This document shows, one piece after another, positions 23,918 through 34,756 of a DNA stretch of 64,000 nucleotides. Position numbers and translations under genes: made by a program. Positions within the stretch are counted from its first letter, which is position 1. Every line of letters starts with the position of its first letter. A model generated the notes under the pieces. The model was not told where the DNA came from. It made no database searches and saw nothing but the letters and a program-made list of their open reading frames with translations. This stretch comes from Zonotrichia leucophrys gambelii (taxonomy: Eukaryota > Chordata > Aves > Passeriformes > Passerellidae): positions 95,589,235 through 95,653,234 of the forward strand of contig NC_088172.1 in the NCBI RefSeq assembly GCF_028769735.1, in the 5' to 3' direction.

Positions 23918-24207
23918 TGTTAGATGTGATGATTGTTTAGTAATTAAATGTAATTATTATATAACCATAGGAAGAATAGTGAGAAACAATGTTGGAAACT
24001 CAGAGAGGAGCTAAATTTATGTATACAATAGAACAATATAAGTTTAATAATTAACATGAAAGTTATGTAACGATAGAGTATAAAACATGATCATTTCGGA
24101 TGTATGGTCGGAGTCAGATTTGGGTTGAATATACCCCGATTCCCAGAGCTCTTAATAAAAAGCACCGCATATAATCCCCCGTGATTATGTGTTTTTGAAC
24201 GCTAACA
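23918..24207 (+). mobile_element. Solo LTR, 290 bp, TGTTAG...CTAACA type
   Basis: Perfect 6-bp inverted termini TGTTAG (23918-23923) and CTAACA (24202-24207). A TATA-type promoter TATAAAA lies at 24079-24085 and a poly(A) signal AATAAA at 24154-24159, about 70 bp apart, the order and spacing expected of a plus-oriented LTR. CpGs persist near the TATA box (TTTCGGATG, GGTCGGAG). No target duplication is visible (ATAAT left, AGTTG right), which may mean decay or recombination between two insertions. No primer-binding site follows, so it is solo. Confidence 0.82.
24079..24085 (+). promoter_or_regulatory. TATA box of the 290-bp LTR
   Basis: TATAAAA placed about 70 bp upstream of the LTR poly(A) signal. 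Transcription would be expected to start about 25-30 bp downstream, near 24110. Confidence 0.55.
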
Positions 24208-24341
24208 AGTTGAACAGAAGTAAGTAATGAGCCTTTGAGCTGGCAGAGAATTTCCAGCAGGTCGAGGAGGATGATGCTTCTCTTCCACTCAGCTCTGCTG
24301 ATCCATGTCTGGGGTGCTGAGCCCAGTCCTGGGCTCCCCAG

Positions 24342-24739
24342 TGTAATATTGGCTGGCAACCCCGACGAGGGGAGAGAAATGACACATCTGACTCCATCTC
24401 ATCAGAAGGATAATTAATTACTTCATTATACTATATTACTCTATACTATATTACATTACATCTAAACTGAATCTGCACTCAACTGTGCAGATCTTGTGAC
24501 TGTCACCCCACAGTCCTGACACACACACACACACTCAGCCCTGACAGGCCAAGGAAACAAAACCCCATCACTTTGGGTAAACAATCTCCATGTTGCATTC
24601 TACTTTGGCACAAACACAGGCACTGCAAATGATAATAATTGTGTTTTCCATTCTCTGAGGTTCAGAGAATGTGAAACCCAGAAATATTCTTGGGAAGAAT
24701 TGTGCCTTTCTTTTCTCTGTGAGGAGAAATGTGGCAACA
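24342..24739 (-). mobile_element. Solo LTR (ERVK-like, subfamily A) inside CR1
   Basis: It runs from TGTAATATTGG to GAAATGTGGCAACA and aligns with the LTR at 10733-11143 over its length (CTGGCAACCCC, GACTCCAT, CAGAAGGATAATTAATTA, ACACACACACACAC, GTAAACAATCTCC). Flanks CCCCAG (24336-24341) and CCCCAA (24740-24745) form a 6-bp target duplication with one mismatch, and CR1 continues across the join. The poly(A) signal has decayed to AATGAA on the minus strand. Orientation is taken from the better preserved copies. Confidence 0.85.
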
Positions 24740-24858
24740 CCCCAATGAAAGAGAAATGGAGATACTGGACAAAGACAACGAAGCACTGGAGCTTCTCTCA
24801 CAGGAGGAGAGGATGAGAGCTGGGACTATTCAGACTAAAAAAGAGAAGGCTCATGGTG

Positions 24859-25248
24859 TGTGACGGCGTTCACAGGGCTCTTGGATGAGGGAAGAGATGG
24901 AGATCTGACTCCATGTTCCAGAAGGCAAAATAAAATTTATTATTTTATGATATATATTACATTAAAACTATACTAAAAGAATAGAAGAAAGGATTTCATC
25001 AGAAGGCTAGTTAAGAATAGAATAGGAAGGAATGACAACAAAGGTTTGTGGCTCAGCTCTCTGTCCGAGCCAGCTGGGCTGTGATTGGCCAATAATTACA
25101 AACATCCAACATGGGCCAATCGCAGATGCACCTGTTGCATTCTACAGCAGCAGATAATCAATGTTTACATTTTATTCCTGAGGCCTGTCAGCTTCTCGAG
25201 AGGAAAAAATCCTAAAGAAAGGATTTTCCATAAAAGATGTCTGCAACA
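24859..25248 (-). mobile_element. Solo LTR (ERVK-like, subfamily C) inside CR1
   Basis: It runs from TGTGACGGCGTTCACAGGG to GATGTCTGCAACA and aligns with the LTR at 51449-51845. The minus (sense) strand has an AATAAA (TTTATT at 24936-24941). Upstream of it are CCAAT boxes, seen as ATTGG at 25084-25088 on the plus strand; the plus strand also carries CCAAT at 25089-25093 and 25116-25120. The flanks ATGGTG and ATGGGTG look like a 6-bp target duplication with a one-base change in length. It shares GACTCCATGTTC...CAGAAGG with subfamily A, so both belong to one superfamily. CR1 resumes immediately on each side. Confidence 0.85.
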
Positions 25249-25593
25249 ATGGGTGTAATCTTGATGGTGGGTATAAATGTTATGATGGGTGAGTGAAGGA
25301 TGGAGCCAGAATCTTCCCAGTGCTATCCAGTGAAAGCACAAAAGGCACCAGGCACAAATAAAAACACATAGTTGAAATTCTATTCAAGACTAAGGGGAAA
25401 AAAATAGTGTGAGAGTTCAGCTAGAAAAGATTACCCAGGATGGCGGTAGAATCTCCATCTATTCATAGATATTTAAACATAACTAAATGCAGTTCTAAAC
25501 ACCTCTTTATAGCTGACTCCACTCTGGTCTAGAAGTTTGGTCTAGATAATCTTCAAATATGTATTCCATACTCAAACACTCTGTGATTCTGTG

Positions 25594-26221
25594 CATTTCT
25601 AAACATAAATTCAACTCTTTACTTCTGGCTGAAATTACATTAAAAAGAAAAGATTTTCAGAAGATCAACATAATGTTGAACTAATTATTCTCTGAAGTAA
25701 ATATTAAAACATTTGTAGCAACTCGGATGGTCCAAACCTTGGTCTTCTGTTTTACAGAATGTGTTTATAATCTAATATTGTTCCCACCTTACAGAGAGAC
25801 TGTAAGTTAATGCCAAGGGCCTCGCTGTTCTGGTGAGAATCTTTAATTTTATCCTTTTTATCTGAGACTGTGTCTGTGAGAGAGTTCTAATTGGGGACAG
25901 TGGGAGGATTACCTCAGGAAACACTGGCCCAGAGATGATGTCATGAGTTTTTTGGTTTAGAATTGGGTTTCATTTATCAGGAAGAGAATTGGGCTCTTTT
26001 GATGATGTGAATCAGCTGGTTATGAGTGCCATTATAGACAAACTCAATCCATTATTGATTTTGTATAAAATTTTTAAAAGTGGCAAGACTGTGTCTAGAA
26101 AAATTGGTTTAGATGGGTTTTTCCTTGTGGTTGTGCTTTATTAGAAATTATTATCTTCACTGAACTAGCAAACTCTTCTCTGTAGACTGTGAGGACTGGG
26201 CAATCCTTCTTATTTCTCTCC
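25594..26221. other. Unique noncoding sequence
   Basis: No repeat recognised after the CR1 3' terminus. Composition is AT-rich and no open frame exceeds the background. Confidence 0.55.
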
Positions 26222-26860
26222 TGTGCTGGTTTTAACAACTACAGAGAAATAAATAATCTACTCCCTTTCCCTCCACTCCTTCCAATAATTGAGGAACAAT
26301 AAAGACAGATTATAAATTGGAATAACAAGTTATTAAAATCAAAATAACCACAGCACTAATATTAACAAAGAATATACAAAAGAGCTGGAGTGTTTTACCC
26401 ACAAAAGGATATTTATCTTAAAGATCAAAGACACTTCCTAAAATTAGTGCTGGTCTCCAGAAAAAGGCAATATTGAATTAATTCACTAAAGGAACAGAAA
26501 ATGGGGAAGGGACTAGTGATGGCAGAGTACTGACCCCAACCTCTTATCTCCAGAGTGAGACAGGCAAGGTGGGGAATTTCCAATTTCTGACATTCAGCTA
26601 TTCCCTACAAAACCATGCCCCCAGTGGTGATGCAGATGGCATGGAACAGAAAAGTGATAAAAACTTGAACCCCTTTTCTCTACAACCAGGACCTAGCCAC
26701 GAAGGTTTCCATCATTGTTGCAAAGCTGATTCAGCCAGCGATCCTAAGTCATGTTCAGACTATAAAAAGTTCCCAAGAAAATCCCCTTCGCTGCCAGATG
26801 TGCAGAGCAAGTTCAGCACTGGGAACTCTGAGCCAAGCTAGGCATCTCTAATAATATAGA
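26222..26860. other. Unclassified block, possible degraded LTR
   Basis: It opens with TGTGCTGGTTTTAACAACT, a start seen in several avian LTR types, and has AATAAA at 26298-26303. It becomes GC-richer from about 26520. No matching inverted 3' end or target duplication was found, and the poly(A) signal is at the wrong end for a plus orientation. It could be an eroded LTR, or the start could be coincidental. A 90-codon frame at 26569-26841 has no recognisable domain. Confidence 0.3.
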
Positions 26861-26888
26861 ATTTATTCAACAGAGAATTCACCTGGTG

Positions 26889-26930
26889 TTTTTCTGAATG
26901 CTGCAGACTCTTCTGCAGCATTCAGAAAAA
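26889..26930. repeat. Perfect inverted repeat, 19-bp arms, 4-base loop
   Basis: The left arm 26889-26907 (TTTTTCTGAATGCTGCAGA) and right arm 26912-26930 (TCTGCAGCATTCAGAAAAA) are exact reverse complements around CTCT. A further 6-bp pair CAGAGA (26871-26876) and TCTCTG (26931-26936) flanks it with a bulge on the left. The stem is shorter than a typical microRNA precursor. A template-switch mutation or a tiny foldback remnant are the likelier origins. Confidence 0.9.
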
Positions 26931-29866
26931 TCTCTGAAGATTGGGTAGAAGCAGCTTAGCACTGGGCTTGCCCCAGGCTAGTAAGTCCTGCAGAGACAGA
27001 AAATGATGTCTCAGCCCTGGGACTGCTTGTCTGGGTTTGTTAACATGCAAACTGCATTCACACAGCTTCCTGTTTGCTTTGCACCATGACCTAGACTCTC
27101 AAAAAGAGCCGAACTGCTGAATTCTCATTGTTGCTAATGCCAGTGTAATGGAATTGCTCTTCAGTGCTGGTGTGAAATTTCCCCAGGGTTCACAAAAACT
27201 TTGTCCATGACTACATGGCGAGTCTTTTAAGCCTATTGGCATAAGCTACTTTGAAAATGCACAAAAATAACCTGAAAAAACTATGCAGAAAGAAAAGTAC
27301 ATCTGAAATATAGGAGCTGTTTCAGTCTGATCTTACAGCCAGTGTGATGTCCAAAAACCTGCCAAAGGAACTAGCAAAGACAAAAGCACGTTGCTGGGAG
27401 GATCCTAGTGCTGTTATGAAGTTAAACTGTGGCATAAAGAATCCCCAAAGAAAGACAAGACTCCAAGTAGACCTTAACAAGGCAAAGGCAGAGGTTGAGC
27501 CAGATTGTCCTTCAAGGGTCTATGCTGAGAAGCCTTGGGCAGTGCTGATTGTCTCCTTTAGAGGTGACACATGGTCTTTGTCACTGCTATAGCACTGCAG
27601 TAAATGGGGAATAAGAACTCAGCTTACTCATCCTGCACATCACAGTGTCTGGGTTTCAATATTGCTTGTCTCAACAATGCTTGGTATTTAACAGCTGACA
27701 TCTACTTACAAGCTTCCCATATACACACTGCATTTACTGGCAGATTGTGCTAAAGTAAAATTCACATTTGTCCAGTGCTTTCAGTCCTGTATTTTCTTTC
27801 TTTCCTCAGGCCCCCATAGAGTTCCCCATAAGGGTGCCCAGAGTTAAAGGTAAATTGCTGTAAATGGTTTTGCATTTCACTTTGCACTTATTGCTGCATC
27901 TATGTTGTTCCATTCTCTGCAGTGGTCTCCCCTGTACCTTGATTTTCTTCAATCTCTTTCTATGATCACTCTTTGCTTTGAGGAAATGAAACCTTGAAGA
28001 CAAAATCAACACATCCAAGGCAGTATTGTTCTAGAAAAGTTAATGTAATGTGCTGCTAACTTGTGCAGTTAAAAGTGCAGCTTGATTGTTGCACTGAATT
28101 ATTTAGATTTTTATATGCATAACATGAAACAAATTGTACAGAGTTCTCTGCTTCAATTAAAAATGATATTTTATTTTGGTATCTTATTCTCAAGAAGTGT
28201 TCCAAGGATCCTCTAATTAGGTAGGGAAGCTGATGAAGCTTTTTAAACAAAGGAACTGTGGGCATATTCTCTTGCCTGTGACTATGCCTGCATGGATACA
28301 TATAATAGCATTTTACTTTATGTCAAAGCAGGTTTCAGTTATAGCTTTTCTAGATCTAAGAAGCAGCCAGACTGGTTTTGATTTCTTGCATCTTCTCCAG
28401 CATTTTCCTTTCTCTTACTCTCAGTTATTTATTGCTTTTCATTGCTTACCACTAAGTGCCTCCAGAATTATTGTCATGCTTATGTCTTCTGATAGTAATT
28501 TCTTATCAAATCTCCAGCCCCATAATTCTATAAAATGCCTTCTTTTTCATAACAATATGCTAATTCATGTTCAAAGTATTGTACCCTGCAATCTGTTTTA
28601 TGGTTTCTCATAAGCATTTTCTTTTGATTCAATCAATTTATTTTTCATCACCTAGCAACCTCCAAATTCAGCAAACAGAAATGAAACTGCAACAGATATT
28701 TTATTAATTTTCAGCTCATTGTCAGAAGCGTTTTATACTGTCCTGAGATGAAATTAGAAAGTTAGAGTTTGACTTTGAATAATGTATTTATCAGGGAAGA
28801 TTTTATTCCACTGGGGTTGTGGTTCATCAAACGAATTTGTTTGCAGTTCAGCAGTCACCTGAGATATTCATTGAAAGTTTAGAACATCTGTGTTTCTCAT
28901 CAGATTTGGCTGATAGCACATTTGGATTCATTCATAACAACCTGAACAAAAGAATCATGCATTTATTCTTAATCTTCCTACACATTTAAAGGGAGCTTAA
29001 TGTAAAAATTTATGAAAATAAGAAAAAGAAGAAGAGGGTCTTGGAAAACAGAACAAAAAATCATTTATATCTCAGCACCAGCCTTATGTAGGGTCATTTG
29101 TGGAATTTTATTTCAAGTTTAAAGGCAATAAGAAATATTTGTAAGGCAGAAGCAGAGGGTTATGAAGCTGGTTGCAGAATTATGATCTTTATATGGAATT
29201 TGAAAATTCCCAGTGGAATTTTATGTGAGAAAAGAACTCCTTAATCAAGGCCATGCTTCCATTTTCATTTTAAAATACCAAGTTTTGTAGATTTTGCCCA
29301 CTTTTTTGCTTGCACTGTTGTCAGACAATTTGTGAAGGGGCTGTTTTAACACAGCCATATGGACTTTCTGCAGCAGAATTCAAAAGATGACAGCATACAA
29401 TTCCCTGCACTGCACACATGCTGTAAGATCAGACAATTGTGAATAGTGGTCATGAGGATGATACACCAGAAGCAGGAATTTCTCCAATATTCTGTAAGAA
29501 ACAGATCTGGAATTCTACCTCTGGCACAGCTCTGACTGTGAATGAGATTTGAATTGGCAGATTGCAACAGCTGTGGTTGCACAGGTGACCCTGTGGATTT
29601 GGTTGCCTTTCCCAATTTTCTCTTGAAAAATACATGAGTGCATTTTTAGAGCTCTGTCAAAGGAAAGGTAGCTCCAGTTTTACATCCCTATTAGCCTTAG
29701 GTAGTTCAAATCTGCATCTCCTGTCTCTCTGCCCAGTCCTAGGTTTGATGGGTTACACTGCAAGGCAAATTTCTTTTGTCTGCTTTTTAAGAATGTGCAG
29801 CTGAGATACAAAAATGTTTTTAAATGGTTCCCCATCCCAGGAAGGGTGAAAGTTGTCCTTGGACTG

Positions 29867-29936
29867 AAAAACCAACCAACAAACCAACCAACCAACCAAG
29901 CAAACAAAACACAAAAAAATCAAACAAACAAAAAAC
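29867..29936. repeat. (AACC)n / (AAAC)n microsatellite
   Basis: AACC units run from about 29869 to 29899 and degrade into AAAC units. On the minus strand this reads as GGTT repeats and produces artificial Trp/Leu/Val/Gly-rich open frames (29680-29907 and 29753-30016). Confidence 0.85.
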
Positions 29937-31544
29937 CCCCAGGAAGATAAACAGGGGAGGGGAAGAAAAAATGGAGAAATCATCAGAGAATGATTAGTGT
30001 ATACCTGTACACTCAATGGTAACTTAAGTATTTGGGTACTTGTTTCTATTTAAATATTGTTTTCAAGCTCACAGTTCTTCAGTCACCCCATCCATGTGGG
30101 CTTTTATAAAAGCAAGATTATGGTTCTGAAATATTCACAGACTCAGGAGATGATGTGGTCAAATGGGCAGCTGCAGCTGAACCAGGTGAAGGGATTTTGT
30201 CCCTCAAGCTTCCAATCCTCTCCCAGCCCTCATCCCTGGTCTGCTGGCATGCTTTCATGCACTGTAATCCCTCTGCTCTTCACAAACAGCCTCGGTTTTG
30301 GCAAAAGCCATCCTAAAGGTTAATATTGACAGAATTTATGCCCACCCAGGGTGTTTCGGCAGGAGCAGAAAAGGCAGTGGCTGCATTTCAGGTTCTGGCC
30401 ATCCCGAGATGGAGCCTTCACCTGGAGCACAGGGATGGGTGAGGAGGTGGCCTGGGGACAGCAGAGCAGCCCCTGACTCAGCAGCCACCAGGACAGTGTG
30501 CCTACCTGCCAGAAATGACCTTCTTCTTTCTTTTTTTCAGATTTCTTAGCTTTAACAGTGCTGGTTACAGCTGTGTCTCAAGCAGACACGGTAGTGATTT
30601 CTACCACAAACCAAAATAGCTCTTGCTGCAATTGCCAGTTTGTGTGGTCTCTGAAACCCTGAATTAAAGACAGAGTTTTTAAAAGGTCAGCTCTTCACTG
30701 AGGAAAGAATGTGGATCACAAGATGAAAGAGATTGACTTTGTACGTTTGGTGTATGATGTTAATCAATGCTTCATAATTTATTGATTTTTACTTTAAAAA
30801 ATATTCCCCCTCAGTAGTGCATCTGTCTGCCACTGTTTTATTTCGTATTTGGAGGTTATGGAATTCTAGCACCATCAGAAGTCTTCTTCCTTTTTCACTC
30901 ATTTGGCAGAATTAAAACATTATAGTCACTGACAGCATCTTTATTCCACTCAGGTGATGCATTTTATGAAGGTAACACCTAATTTTAGCATAAACAAGCA
31001 CCCATCATCATTCATAAAAATGGAAAAAAAGGTTCTTCAGCTGTTTGTTTTTCATGTTCCCAGCCTGTCATTTAGTGATGATAGAACTAAACAGAGGCAA
31101 GCAAGGAAAACGAATTTAGCTGTGAAGCCCTGTCAGTGAACTTTCAATTTTTTTCATCAGAATAATATATGTCCTGTCATGCTTCTGCAGCTGCAATGTT
31201 AATTCAACCTTTTTTGCCTGACTGATTTCACTGCATCATAAAAAAAAAGATGGACAGGTCATATAGGTGAAACAATATTCATAGTTCATATACAGACTGT
31301 TATATATAAAGCATAAATTACAATATTGGTAAACAACCTTACAAATTATTTTAACCTTTCCAAATAAGATCACCCTGTGGAACTCTTGTGCACATTCAGT
31401 AAATCAGAGAGGTCAAAATTTGGAAGATGTCAGTCAGCCTCTACTATTTTTCAAATTTTCAAAATGTTCCTTACTTAAAACTCATCTATGGTAGATCCAC
31501 AAACAAATTGCTTTTAGAGAAGTTCCTAGTATTTTGCAAACTTT

Positions 31545-31562
31545 TTGTTGTTGTTGTTGTTG
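31545..31562. repeat. (TTG)6 microsatellite
   Basis: Six perfect TTG units. No other significance seen. Confidence 0.85.
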
Positions 31563-31960
31563 CATTCTGGGAAATGTGGTCTTTTGAAGCATGTATTCTT
31601 TAAAGATGTGAGGATATTTCAGAATTACACCATTCACTCTTAAAGCATATCAAATTTTGGTGATATAGAAACAGAGAAAATTAATGCAACCCTTTTTTTT
31701 TTCTTTTTTTTTTCCCCACAACTATAGTGATTAACAAAGAGAACACTTAGCTATATCCTATTTGCCTGAGAAAAGCCATGTGTTCTTTGAGTTGGGTGGG
31801 TTGCCTCACTGGCCTTTTCTTTGAGAACTTGCTAAATGATCTGAAAAAAAAAATGGGTAAAGTCCACCAGGAATATTTGACAATAATATTATCTTTGCTC
31901 CATGTGCAAAACTGTATGTGTCAATGAGTTCACGTCTGAGTTTCTTTTCATATTGGCCTC

Positions 31961-32098
31961 TTATTCTGTGTTTGCATTATATCTTCACCAGGAATATTCC
32001 TTTCCCCTCAGTAACATATATTAAACCACTTCTTAGTCTGTGTTTTCATTATATCTGGAATATTACTTTCTGTTCATTATCATATATTAAACCACTTC
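31961..32098 (+). repeat. Diverged tandem duplication, two units of about 70 bp
   Basis: Unit one is 31961-32032 (72 bp) and unit two 32033-32098 (66 bp). Shared words in order are CTGTGTTT, CATTATATCT, GGAATATT and CATATATTAAACCACTTC. Both unit lengths are multiples of three, so a 112-codon plus-strand frame (31918-32256) reads through both, repeating LCLHYI... and YIKPL. The frame has no start context or domain to support a gene. Confidence 0.8.
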
Positions 32099-34713
32099 AG
32101 ATGTCTTCCTCGATTTTTCATTCTTCTGCCTCATGCTGTCAGCCACCTTTCTTAGATGGTCATGAAGCAAGAAAAAATGACCAAAATGCCCTCCCAGAAT
32201 TGTGTTATTCCTGCACTCTGTTGTTTAATGTCTTAATTTGTATTTTTACCTTATGAGTGTTTGATCCCAGATATCTTAAGAGGATTTTTTGGGTTTTTTC
32301 CTAAACAGTTTGGGTGAAGAATTTTGAATGAAAAAGGTGTTTGCTTGAATGACTCAGATTCATGAAAAAAGCTGTTCTTCCTTAGCTCCTGCTTCTGCAA
32401 ATACAAACACACACAATATTTTCAGTGTACTATTTTGGCCACTGTGCTTACTAGAGTTATAACATGTACATCTATTACCAGGCTTGAGCTCATGCAAAAG
32501 CAAAGTCTCCTTCCCCTCTGACCTGGGACAATGTCATTGCATGGTGATGACAAATTTGTCAAAGAAACAAATTTGTCACCTTCTGGACAAAGAAGAAATC
32601 TTGCTCTTGGCAACTTTTCATCTTTACAGATTCTCTGTTACATTTCAACAAATCTTGGCTGAGTCTGGGAGTTCCATGGTATGAAATGCTGCCTGAATTA
32701 GTCTGGCAGGTACAACAAGATGCATTCATCAGAAGTTCTCTCTTTCCTGTAGTAAATTAAGACATGGCATATCTTAATGAGATGTTAAAGAGAAATGTGC
32801 CTCTTTTATGACTAAACCAATTCGAATTTACAGAAGATAGATTAAACCTTTGATTCTACCAACAAGTTACAGAATATAGTTTACAGTTCTGCAAGTCTTA
32901 AGTGCCAAACTTGTTCTGAGGATTTAACCTTGTTCGGTCCTCACATTGTGTACTTTTGTTGGCACTTATATATTTCATAACACTTGTGCCTTAAACTCAT
33001 GCAACTGGCTGTTCACCATGTTGTAGCGTGCAAAACATCTGCTAAAACCTTGTAAAAATATTCATAAGAGTAACAATTTCCGACTAATTGCAAAAATTCC
33101 CTTGATCTCAGCTGCAGAATATATGGGGTCAACATGCTTTTCAATAATAAATAGGTACTTGCCTCCCCTAAAGTTGTTTAAATAATAATAGGTAAACTGA
33201 ACTTCAATATTTAGGAAGTTCTATTGCTTTTGAATATTTACCTATATTTTTTATGATTATTAATATTGATATGAATGCTTAAATCAGAATTTCAATTAAG
33301 CATTTTCGCATTTGAAGGAAAAAATAATCCAAACAGCGAAGATACATATTATTATGTGGAAGCCATAATTTTGATACAATAGAAAATAATTTCTAGGTTT
33401 GTAATTGGTCTTTTAAAAGACATCTGGGTGATTGGGGCCTAACCCATTTTGCAACTATGCAGATGATCCTTTCTGATTTCACATCATCTCCAGAGTACAG
33501 TATAACCTTCTTAACTGACACTTTGCTAATCCTCATTCTTTATGAATCCGCACAAAAAAAATTGGCAGTGTTTTCACTTCCACTGAGCAAAGATTAAAGA
33601 TTAGGAAAAAGTGCTGAGAGAATGATTCATGTATTTCTGGGATGCCACTATCTTTAGAATATGCACTTAGTAGGATGAAGTACATTATTAAATAGCTGAC
33701 ATGTGTGACACACGTCCTTATTTTCTGTTCTGCTTTCATGCCTGATAAATTTCTAAGGCTGGTAAAATATATGGACAACTTGGTAGGTATTGAAATTGTA
33801 AAACTTTACCACACAGAACTCTTCATTCCTCATTGCAGAATCCAGGCATGAACTGGGCTGCAAGCTTTGGGAAGCTACAGTTTTGTGTGCAGTCGTGGTG
33901 CATGAGCTACACAGTGCATCTGCTGAATCATAAATTGTAGTTGAAATTATTCATGAGATTCCTCTTTTTTGGTCTTACAGTAAAAACAATTTCTAGACAA
34001 CTGTGGGTGATTTGATTAGGAATCTGCTTGCAGTGATTTTTACTGAGAAGGAATTAATGGATAATTTTTTTTTTCACTTGCATTCTCTTTTGGATATTAA
34101 AACTGGTTGGTTTTAGGACTTCTAAATTCCATTTCAGGATGAGATTGTCTGGAATTCTGACAACTTGTGGGGCTTTTAGTTAAAATTAAAAGGCACAGCT
34201 GAGTAGTGTGTACATTTAAATTACTACTCCATTTCAACTTGGAGAACAGTCCCTTACTATAAAGAACAATACCCTACAAAGTGATGTCAGATCATAACTT
34301 TCCTGGGTTCCTGAACTTTGTCTGGTTCACTTCCCTCATAGACCCTCTCATCCCTCTACTGCCTCAAACATGTTTTTCCTGTAAAAAAGCACTCAGGAAT
34401 GGTATTCTGGATTTCAAACCCTAAATAGTATTTGATGTTTAAAACACCCAAAGTAGTATGTTTTGGAGGGAGGAGAGGTAGGTGCTATGAAGGGAGAGTT
34501 ATCTAAATGTCAGGAAAAATGAGCATTTCTATTTGTTACAGTCAAAAGCAATTAATATTGTTTTTTAAATTCAATTTCTCAAGAAATCATGCAGGCTTAC
34601 TTGTTAAATATGGTCAGGGATCTGTGATCTGCTTACCTGCTAAATATTCTTTAAAAAGGGTGCTCTGGGAGTAAAGATTGCTGTAATTTATGTCAAAATA
34701 AAGAATACATATG

Positions 34714-34756
34714 CATCCTTCAGAAGTTATACACAATACATCCTTCAGAAATTATA
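34714..34756. repeat. 18-bp direct repeat, 25-bp period
   Basis: CATCCTTCAGAAGTTATA at 34714-34731 recurs as CATCCTTCAGAAATTATA at 34739-34756, one base different. It looks like a small slippage or duplication event. Confidence 0.8.

Larger units (their letters stand above)
23621..25593 (+). mobile_element. CR1 LINE interrupted by three LTRs
   Basis: CR1 text appears in four pieces in one orientation. The first is 23621-23917 (GACCAACCTCATCT, CAGTGGATGAGGG, ATGCAGCAAAGGTTTTGA), a passage from the reverse-transcriptase part of ORF2. The second is about 24208-24341 (CCAGCAGGTCGAGGAGGATG through CCTGGGCTCCCCAG). The third is 24740-24858 (GAAATGGAGATACTGGACA, GAGGATGAGAGCTGGGACT, AAGAGAAGGCTCATGG). 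The fourth is 25249-25593, ending in the standard CR1 3' terminus CACTCTGTGATTCTGTG. Pieces two, three and four join into a continuous CR1 reading once the LTRs and their target duplications are removed. Piece one is more degraded and its join to piece two is less sure. About 0.9 kb of CR1 is left; no open frame survives. Confidence 0.88.

Noticed and set aside
23918..24212. Target duplication around the TGTTAG LTR
   Set aside because: ATAAT and AGTTG do not match; no alternative offset gives a convincing pair.
26889..26930. microRNA precursor
   Set aside because: The stem is 19 bp with a 4-base loop, too short for a normal precursor, and perfectly paired. Kept only as an inverted repeat.
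29867..29936. CRISPR-like or structured repeat
   Set aside because: A simple AACC/AAAC microsatellite with no spacers.
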